DNA from: Microbispora bryophytorum
GTDB lineage: Bacteria > Actinomycetota > Actinomycetes > Streptosporangiales > Streptosporangiaceae
Assembly: GCF_006874465.1 (NCBI RefSeq)
Contig: NZ_VIRL01000006.1
Location: forward strand, 264,139 to 328,138
DNA length: 64,000 nt
Direction: 5' to 3'
In this document: in pieces, positions 58,815 to 64,000 of the stretch
Position numbering within the stretch: the first letter of the stretch is position 1
How the letters are laid out: every line of letters begins with the position of its first letter
The notes under the pieces: model-generated
The model's input: the letters and a program-made list of their open reading frames with translations, nothing else
What the model was told of the DNA's origin: nothing
Database searches by the model: none
Translations under genes and position numbers: made by a program

Positions 58815-60820
58815 TTTCGGTCCTCCTCGCCGGTGTTCTCGTTCTCCTGCGGTCCCCGTTGCAGCGAGGCGAGGATGATGTCCTCCGGGGTGACCTCTCC
58901 CGCGGCGAGACGGGCGAGATCGGGATCCTTTGGGCCAACCATGAGCACGGATGGGATCAGCACGATGGCGGTCGTTCCTCCGTAGGGCGAGGGCCGCAGG
59001 GTCACGCGGATGTCCCGCCGTGTGGCCAGGCGCGCGACGACGAACAGCCCCATGCGGTCGGTGTCCGCGAGGTCGAACTCCGGCGGGTTGGCCAGACGCT
59101 CGTTCAGCTCGGCGAGCCGCTCGTTGGTCATACCGAGCCCGCGGTCCTCGATCTCGACCGCGAACCCCATGCCGACGATCTCGCCGCGCACCGACACCGT
59201 GGTGTGCGGCGGCGAGAAGACCGTGGCGTTCTCGATCAGTTCGGCGATGAGGTGGATGACGTCGGCCACCGCGGCGCCGTCGAGCCCGTGGTCCTCCATC
59301 GGCAGCACGTTCACCCGCGCGTAGTCCTCCACCTCGGCCGCGGCCCCGCGTACGACGTCGTACATCGGGATGGGCTTGCGCCAGGCACGGCCGGGGGCGT
59401 TGCCCGACAGGATGATCAGGCCCTCGGCGTGGCGGCGCATGCGGGTCGTGAGGTGGTCGAGCCGGAACAGCTCCTCCAGCATGTCCGGGTCGGTCGCGTG
59501 GCGCTGCATGCCGTGCAACTGGGTCCGCTGCCGGTGCAGCAGCGTCTGGCTGCGCCGCGCCAGGTTGAGGAAGACCTGGCTGACCCCCCGCTGCAGGCGG
59601 GCCTGCCCGATGGCGGCCTCCACCGCGGTCTCCTGCACGGTCGAGAAGGCGCGGCCCACGTCCTGGATCTCGGCGGTTCCGCCCTCGGTCTGCAGCGGGG
59701 GCGCCTCGGTGGCCAGGTCGACGTCGTCGCCCCTCTTGAGCTTGACCAGCACGCCCGGCAGCCGCTTGTTCGCGAGGTCGAGCGCGGCCTCCCGCAGGTC
59801 GGCCAGCTCGCGGGCCAGGCGTCCGCCGACGCGCAGTGAGATCAGGATCGAGGCGACGACCGCGAGGAGACCGAAGCCCCCGACCAGCACGGCCCGGCGC
59901 AGGATCGAGTCGGCGATCGGCGCCGCGCGCTCGGCGAGCAGCGCCGCCGCCTCGGTCTGCGCCTTCTGGAACGACTCCGCCAGGTCGTCGGAGGTCGACT
60001 GCCACACCCGCTGCGTACGGGCCGAGAGCCTGGGGGCCTCGATGATCTGCTCTTCCTGCAGCCGCAGGCGCTGGTAGAGCGGAGTGGTGATCAGGTTGAC
60101 GTGGAGCTGCCGCAGGCCGGCGTCCAGCTCGGGCAGCGCCTGGTCGATGAGGAACCGGCGGTTGCCCACGAGCTGGGTGAACAGCTTGCGTTCCTCGTCG
60201 GTGAGGCCGGACGCGCCGGCGGCGGCCTCCAGCGCCTGCTCCCGGGTCAGCAACTCCTTGGCGTACCCGAGCGAGATCACCACGCGGGACTGCTGGTAGA
60301 TCGGGATGTCGTCGATCAGCGCCAGGCTGTAGTGCATGCGGTAGATCGAGTCGCTGACCAGGTTGTAGGTCTCGATGGCACGCAGGCGCTCGGAGAGCCC
60401 CTCGTCGATCTCCGCCCGGATCTCGTCGATCCGGCCGAGTCCCGCCAGCATCTCGTCGACCTGCGTACGCATGGCCGGAGTGGTGGCCGAGCGGGAGTCG
60501 GCGGAAAGGGCCAGCGTGCGGAGCTTGTCTCTGGTCCTGTCGGTCCGCTGGCGCTGCAGGACCATGATGTCGCGGTCGTCCGTCCGCTGCGAGGCGAGGT
60601 ATCGGGCCGTGGTCAGGCGTTCGGCCTGCATGTCGACGATGAGGGAGTCGGCGGGCCGCCGGAGCGTGGACCACAGCGTGTTGTAGGTGCGCAGGCTCAG
60701 GCTGTCGCCGATCGCGACGCCCGCGGTGACCGCCCACAGGGCGATCAGCGAGAAGAGCGGTACGAGCAGCAGGCCGATGAGCCGGGACCTGATCGGCCGG
60801 TCACGCCTGCGCGGACTCAT
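58811..60820 (-). CDS. Sensor histidine kinase with nitrate/nitrite-sensing (NIT) domain (conservon CvnA-like)
   Basis: 669 residues from ATG 60820, with GAGG upstream. First membrane helix ~15-38; extracytoplasmic NIT-type helical domain ~45-290 (TARYLASQ, ALPELDAGLRQL); second helix ~300-325; HAMP-like linker; a coiled stretch with QARLQRGVSQVFLNLARRSQ (~395), the conserved pseudo-dimerisation box of CvnA proteins. The HATPase_c domain has ELIENATVFSPP (N box, ~512), EIEDRGLGMT (G1, ~540) and MGLFVVARLATRRDIRV (~575). A phosphorylatable His in the usual position is not obvious, as in other conservon kinases. Signals likely pass to DUF742 and missing partners. Confidence 0.88.
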   Translation of the reverse strand: MSPRRRDRPIRSRLIGLLLVPLFSLIALWAVTAGVAIGDSLSLRTYNTLWSTLRRPADSLIVDMQAERLTTARYLASQRTDDRDIMVLQRQRTDRTRDKLRTLALSADSRSATTPAMRTQVDEMLAGLGRIDEIRAEIDEGLSERLRAIETYNLVSDSIYRMHYSLALIDDIPIYQQSRVVISLGYAKELLTREQALEAAAGASGLTDEERKLFTQLVGNRRFLIDQALPELDAGLRQLHVNLITTPLYQRLRLQEEQIIEAPRLSARTQRVWQSTSDDLAESFQKAQTEAAALLAERAAPIADSILRRAVLVGGFGLLAVVASILISLRVGGRLARELADLREAALDLANKRLPGVLVKLKRGDDVDLATEAPPLQTEGGTAEIQDVGRAFSTVQETAVEAAIGQARLQRGVSQVFLNLARRSQTLLHRQRTQLHGMQRHATDPDMLEELFRLDHLTTRMRRHAEGLIILSGNAPGRAWRKPIPMYDVVRGAAAEVEDYARVNVLPMEDHGLDGAAVADVIHLIAELIENATVFSPPHTTVSVRGEIVGMGFAVEIEDRGLGMTNERLAELNERLANPPEFDLADTDRMGLFVVARLATRRDIRVTLRPSPYGGTTAIVLIPSVLMVGPKDPDLARLAAGEVTPEDIILASLQRGPQENENTGEEDRK

Positions 60821-60995
60821 GGCACCTCGCCCAGTGAGGGACAAGCCTCACATAAAACCTTTTTGCGACAGGAATAGAGAGTAGCAGCGAGGTGGGTCGC
60901 ATGAGGGGCCTGTGATCGATTAGCCGGAAATATCGTGTCTGATCGTGATCTTGCAGTAGCGTCGATCATGGTAGACACGGAAAGGACCCGCACGC

Positions 60996-62591
60996 ATGCG
61001 CCGTTTACTCGTGCTGGGAGTGATGGCCGTGCTGGCCCTCGCGGGCTGCGGCGGGGGTGAGGTTCCGTCGACGTCGGCCGCGAACCTTCCCTCGGCGAAG
61101 GACTCCACCTTCGTCTACCTGTCGAATCTCAACATCGTCACCGACTGGGACCCCGCGAGCTCGTATTCCAACGAGATCATGTCGATGCAGAACATCTACG
61201 ACTCGCTGACGATGTACAACCCCCGGACGCGCAGAGCCGCGCCACGCCTGGCCGAGCGCTGGCAGGCCTCGTCCGACGGCAAGGTCTGGACGTTCACCCT
61301 GCGTTCCGGCATGGTCTTCCACACTGGACGGCCGGTGGACGGCTCCGCCGTCAAGGCGTCCATCGAGCGCACCAAGCGGATGGGCGCCGGCGCGGCCTAC
61401 GTCTGGGACTCGGTCCAGCAGATCACGGTCAAGGATCCGCTCACCGTGGAGTTCCGCCTCAAGTACGCCGCACCGCTCGACCTGATCGCCTCCGCCGACT
61501 ACGCCGCGTACATCTACGACACTAAGGCGGCGGGCACGGGCGACCTCAAGAAGTGGTTCCAGGCCGGCCGGGACGCGGGCTCGGGACCGTACACGGTGGC
61601 GAGCTGGAAGAAGGGCCGTGAGAAGGAACTGGTGCTGCGCGCCTTCGACCGCTACTGGGGCGGATGGGAGGGCCCGCACTACCGGAACATCGAGTTCCGC
61701 GTGACGCCCAACCTCGACAGGGCCTACCAGCTGCTGCTGCGCGGCGAGGCGAGCTTCGTGCAACGGCTGAACCCCGCGCTGTTCCGGCGGGCCCGCATGA
61801 CCGCGGGCGTGCGCACCCTCCAGGTGCCGTCCTTCCAGAACATGCTCGTGCTGTTCAACACCGCCTCGGGCCCGCTGGCGGACGTACGGCTGCGCAAGGC
61901 GGTGCAGAAGGCCATCGACTACGACGGCCTGATCACCGCGCTCAAGGGAGCCGGGGCGCCCGCCTCCGGTCTCGTGCCCGAGGGCCTGCTCGGGCACGAG
62001 ACCGGTCTCACCCCGAAGCAGGACCTGACCGGAGCCACCGCGCTGCTGAACGAGGCGGGGTACGGTCCGGGCGGCAGGCCCCTGCGCCTGACACTGACGT
62101 ACGCGCAGGGGGACGACGACGAGGAACTACTCGTACGCAAGCTCAGGAGCGCGCTCGCCGAGCTGAACGTGCAGCTCGACGCGAAGGCGATGCAGTGGAC
62201 CCAGCAGTGGGACCAGGGCAAGTCCGCCGACCTGGCCAAGCGTCAGGACATCCTCGTCATGTACTGGTGGCCCGACTACGCCGACGCGTACTCGTGGTTC
62301 CTCAACGTCTTCCACAGCGCGGAGCCGGTGTCCTTCAACCTCACCTACCTCAAGGACAAGGACGTCGACTCGAAGATCGATCGGCTGCCGTCACTGCTGA
62401 CGAACGACCGTCCCACCGCGGAGAGGGCGTACGTCGAACTCCAGAAGAGGCTCATCGATGAGGAGGCCGTGGTGGCGGTGCCGTGGGTGTCCAACTACCA
62501 GCGGGCCTACCTCGGTAACGTCCAGGGGTACACCGACAACCCGGCCTACCCCAACGTCGTCTTCGTGCACGAGCTCATCCCCGCGGGCTGA
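60996..62591 (+). CDS. ABC transporter substrate-binding lipoprotein (family 5), paralogue of the 47.8 kb protein
   Basis: 531 residues. Lipoprotein signal with lipobox LAGC (~18). It aligns along its whole length with the binding protein of the catabolic locus: NLNIVTDWDPASSYSNE, YTVASWKKGREKELVLRAFD, PSFQNMLVLFNTASGPLADV, ASGLVPEGLLG, YAQGDDDEELL and the ending NPAYPNVVFVHELIPAG. The two genes even share runs of identical bases in the DWDPASSYSNE region. No permease or ATPase accompanies it, so it probably docks on the Dpp-type permeases 12 kb upstream, perhaps with a different ligand range. Divergent from the sensor kinase. Confidence 0.92.
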   Translation: MRRLLVLGVMAVLALAGCGGGEVPSTSAANLPSAKDSTFVYLSNLNIVTDWDPASSYSNEIMSMQNIYDSLTMYNPRTRRAAPRLAERWQASSDGKVWTFTLRSGMVFHTGRPVDGSAVKASIERTKRMGAGAAYVWDSVQQITVKDPLTVEFRLKYAAPLDLIASADYAAYIYDTKAAGTGDLKKWFQAGRDAGSGPYTVASWKKGREKELVLRAFDRYWGGWEGPHYRNIEFRVTPNLDRAYQLLLRGEASFVQRLNPALFRRARMTAGVRTLQVPSFQNMLVLFNTASGPLADVRLRKAVQKAIDYDGLITALKGAGAPASGLVPEGLLGHETGLTPKQDLTGATALLNEAGYGPGGRPLRLTLTYAQGDDDEELLVRKLRSALAELNVQLDAKAMQWTQQWDQGKSADLAKRQDILVMYWWPDYADAYSWFLNVFHSAEPVSFNLTYLKDKDVDSKIDRLPSLLTNDRPTAERAYVELQKRLIDEEAVVAVPWVSNYQRAYLGNVQGYTDNPAYPNVVFVHELIPAG

Positions 62592-62606
62592 GCCGCTCAG
62601 CCCCGC
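62583..62606. terminator. Possible bidirectional terminator hairpin between convergent genes
   Basis: GGGCTGAG (62585-62592) and CTCAGCCC (62596-62603) form a perfect stem with a CCG loop across the stop of the binding-protein gene. No T-run follows on either strand, so termination is only suggested. Confidence 0.35.
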
Positions 62607-62992
62607 AGACTGCGGCTGACTCCGCCGCACAGGGGGGCGCGGGCGACACGGGTCCGCCGGGGTCCCGCGGGCTCGTCGAGGTGGGCCAGCATGGACTGCG
62701 CGGCCACGGCGTCCGACAGGATCCGCTGCGCCTGCTCACCGTCGGGAAGCTGCCCGTGCTCGGCCAGCTCGTGTTGCAGGAAGGTGAGCGGTGCCGGGTG
62801 CCCGGCGGCGTCCGCGGCCATGGTGGCGCGAGCGGCGGTCAGCAGAGCGAGGTAGTGCGAGCGCAGGATCGCCTCGCGGGTTCGCAGCTGCTCCAGGTCG
62901 TCGAGCAGTGAGTGCGCGAGCTCGAGCAACTCGCTCGGCCGCGGCGGCTCGGCGGTGATGTGGGCGCGGATGTCGTCGAACTCCGACCGCAT
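62597..62992 (-). CDS. Hypothetical helical protein next to the rRNA operon
   Basis: 131 residues from ATG 62992, with GGAGGTG 9 bases upstream. Predicted mostly helical; the N-terminal half PSELLELAHSLLDDLEQLRTREAIL has heptad spacing suggesting a coiled coil, and the C-terminus is basic (RRTRVARAPLCGGVSRSLRG). No family recognised. The frame continues upstream to 63496, but that part shows no coding character and overlaps the rRNA promoter region. Confidence 0.6.
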   Translation of the reverse strand: MRSEFDDIRAHITAEPPRPSELLELAHSLLDDLEQLRTREAILRSHYLALLTAARATMAADAAGHPAPLTFLQHELAEHGQLPDGEQAQRILSDAVAAQSMLAHLDEPAGPRRTRVARAPLCGGVSRSLRG

Positions 62993-63447
62993 GATGATGG
63001 CCACCTCCAGCGACGGAAGTCCGGGCGGCCGGGTTGGCGCCGTAAGGGGACTTCCGCATCGTCTTCGTAGCGCGGGGCGATTGCGAGCGGCTTGACGTTC
63101 GGTTGCGTGGGACAACGACGGCCATATGGAGCCGTCGCGGAGCGCGGGGACGCCGGCCATGCGCGGCTGTCGTCCCTCACGTCGTTCCTCCCCGATCGTC
63201 TGCGCCGTGCCGGCTGATCGCCGCGGCGCTAAGTAGATGCCTGAGAGACGGATCTGGTTGTCCCCGCTCGCCCTCCCGTTTTGCCGCGTACCGGAGACTG
63301 AGCGGGCTTCGGTCCGTGACCTGCGGGAACACCGGACACGGGCTGGTGTGTCCGACGGCCAGACGCCTGGAGCCGGGACGGCCTCACGGGAATAGCCCGC
63401 ACTGAGGCGGCGTTGTTCTCCAATCGGGTCATGGCGGTGCCGGACCC
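62993..63447. other. Gene-free region upstream of the rRNA promoters
   Basis: About 450 bases with no reading frame that has both a ribosome site and a recognisable product on either strand. It probably holds upstream sequence for the rRNA promoters and the promoter of the minus-strand helical protein gene; no individual site is clear. Confidence 0.5.
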
Positions 63448-63456
63448 TGGTAATCT
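63448..63456 (+). promoter_or_regulatory. rRNA promoter candidate A (extended -10)
   Basis: TGGTAATCT: a TGn extension joined to the -10 TAATCT, with no good -35. It is 497 bases before the 16S gene, in the range of rRNA promoters. Confidence 0.45.
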
Positions 63457-63572
63457 TCTGGTGTCGGCGCGGTTCGGCGCACTTCTCTTCGATCACTTCG
63501 GTGGTTGTCTTGCGTGTGCGGGCTTGTTGCCGGTGGCTTCTCGTGCTTTTCGATCTTCTTGGTTCGGTGGTT

Positions 63573-63601
63573 TTGCGTCGGGCTGGGGGTTCGGGTAAGT
63601 T
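63573..63601 (+). promoter_or_regulatory. rRNA promoter candidate B
   Basis: TTGCGT (63573-63578) and TAAGTT (63596-63601) with a 17-base spacer. A CCCCG-GAAA-CGGGG hairpin (63612-63625) follows within the predicted transcript. Confidence 0.55.
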
Positions 63602-63684
63602 AGAGGGGTTGCCCCGGAAACGGGGTGGTCGAATTCCTGTCGGTTGGCGGGTTTCGGGTCAAATTGGGTCCCGGTGGGGCGGAT

Positions 63685-63713
63685 TTGACACGGAAGAGCC
63701 GGTCGGGAAGAAT
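63685..63713 (+). promoter_or_regulatory. rRNA promoter candidate C
   Basis: A perfect -35 TTGACA (63685-63690), a 17-base spacer, and AAGAAT (63708-63713). The strongest of the three by its -35, about 240 bases before the 16S gene. Confidence 0.6.
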
Positions 63714-63808
63714 TAAGACCAGCAGGACAAAAGAAAAACAAACGGTGAAACGCCCCGGAGTGCGGGACCTGTTAAAGGGTTTCGGGTGATGGTGGTCGCG
63801 TCCGTTTC

Positions 63809-63853
63809 TTGAGAACTCAACAGTGTGCTAAAAGCCAGTGCATGAATCATGCA
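63809..63853 (+). promoter_or_regulatory. rRNA leader: conserved TTGAGAACTCAA element and TGCATGA dyad
   Basis: TTGAGAACTCAA (63809-63820) followed by CAGTGTGCT is the element found in actinomycete rRNA leaders and spacers, thought to act in antitermination or processing. A second perfect dyad, TGCATGA-A-TCATGCA, lies at 63839-63853. Confidence 0.65.
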
Positions 63854-63952
63854 TGACCCCGTCATAGCGGCATTTCGGTGTCGGTGACGGATTCCTTTGA
63901 CGGCATCCTTCCTTAGCCGGGGGGTGTCTGCTGGGGATTACTTTTCAAGCAT

Positions 63953-64000
63953 TGTTTGGAGAGTTTGATCCTGGCTCAGGACGAACGCTGGCGGCGTGCT
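63953..64000 (+). rRNA. rrs: 16S rRNA (5' end only)
   Basis: GAGTTTGATCCTGGCTCAGG at 63961 is the universal 16S 5' sequence, followed by the actinobacterial continuation ACGAACGCTGGCGGCGTGCT to the window edge. Aligning AGAGTTTGATC with E. coli position 8 puts the mature 5' end at about 63953. The rest of the gene lies outside the window. Confidence 0.97.

Noticed and set aside
58443..60737. 764-residue reading extending the DUF742 frame
   Set aside because: The extension is a frame shadow of the sensor kinase; DUF742 proteins are ~120 residues and the GTG at 58814 is coupled to the kinase stop.
62993..63496. Upstream extension of the helical protein ORF into the rRNA control region
   Set aside because: Irregular composition with no coding signature; a good ribosome site supports ATG 62992.

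Overview
The window is about 70% GC with GTG/ATG starts and ATGA-type gene overlaps. It carries an actinobacterial gene set: adnA-adnB, a mycoredoxin, uvrD2, whiB7, conservon-type sensor genes and a DUF2342 metalloprotease. It looks like a chromosome segment of a filamentous actinomycete, most likely the order Streptosporangiales. That placement is inferred from gene content and the style of the rRNA leader; no database search was possible. The right edge enters a 16S rRNA gene. I saw no transposase, integrase, prophage or CRISPR array.

Layout. 1-3.7 kb: the end of a wall-teichoic-acid-type glycerophosphotransferase, an RDD membrane protein, and a divergent SDR oxidoreductase/XRE regulator pair. 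3.7-10.3 kb: the two subunits of the AdnAB double-strand-break resection motor-nuclease. 10.2-12.2 kb: a Uma2-type nuclease-fold protein and an orphan lipoprotein. 12.2-17.7 kb: a tightly coupled four-gene operon on the minus strand (ATP-grasp ligase, two NIS siderophore synthetases, PLP decarboxylase) under a near-consensus IdeR/DmdR iron box. Its content and order match the vibrioferrin genes pvsA-B-D-E without the exporter pvsC. 17.8-24.2 kb: nudC, mycoredoxin, a secreted esterase, uvrD2, tesB and whiB7. The whiB7 gene has a complete attenuation leader: promoter, upstream ORF and intrinsic terminator. 24.4-41.4 kb: ABC1 kinase, ThiF/TOMM-E1-like protein, YgjP-like peptidase, an EEP phosphatase, a two-component system whose kinase is frameshifted, Nudix, DUF2342 metalloprotease, epimerase, moaE, PDZ-Lon protease and UPF0182 protein. 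Apart from the siderophore operon and a few accessory genes, 3.7-41.4 kb follows the order of the mycobacterial Rv3202c-Rv3193c neighbourhood.

41.4-42.0 kb holds two identical initiator tRNA-Met genes, each with its own promoter and terminator. 42.1-58.4 kb is one large catabolic locus: PucR regulator, FAD D-amino-acid-dehydrogenase-like enzyme, DUF917 protein, short HyuA, a complete Dpp/Opp-type ABC importer, a second PucR regulator, then full-length HyuA and HyuB. Three TTGT-N9-ACAA dyads lie in front of its first structural genes and are candidate operators. The likely logic is import of a peptide-, hydantoin- or 5-oxoproline-like compound, ATP-dependent ring opening, and oxidation of the released D-amino acid; the substrate is unknown. 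58.4-62.6 kb: an incomplete conservon (sensor kinase plus DUF742) and a close paralogue of the locus's binding protein. 63.0-64.0 kb: a gene-free rRNA promoter/leader region with several promoters, leading into 16S rRNA.
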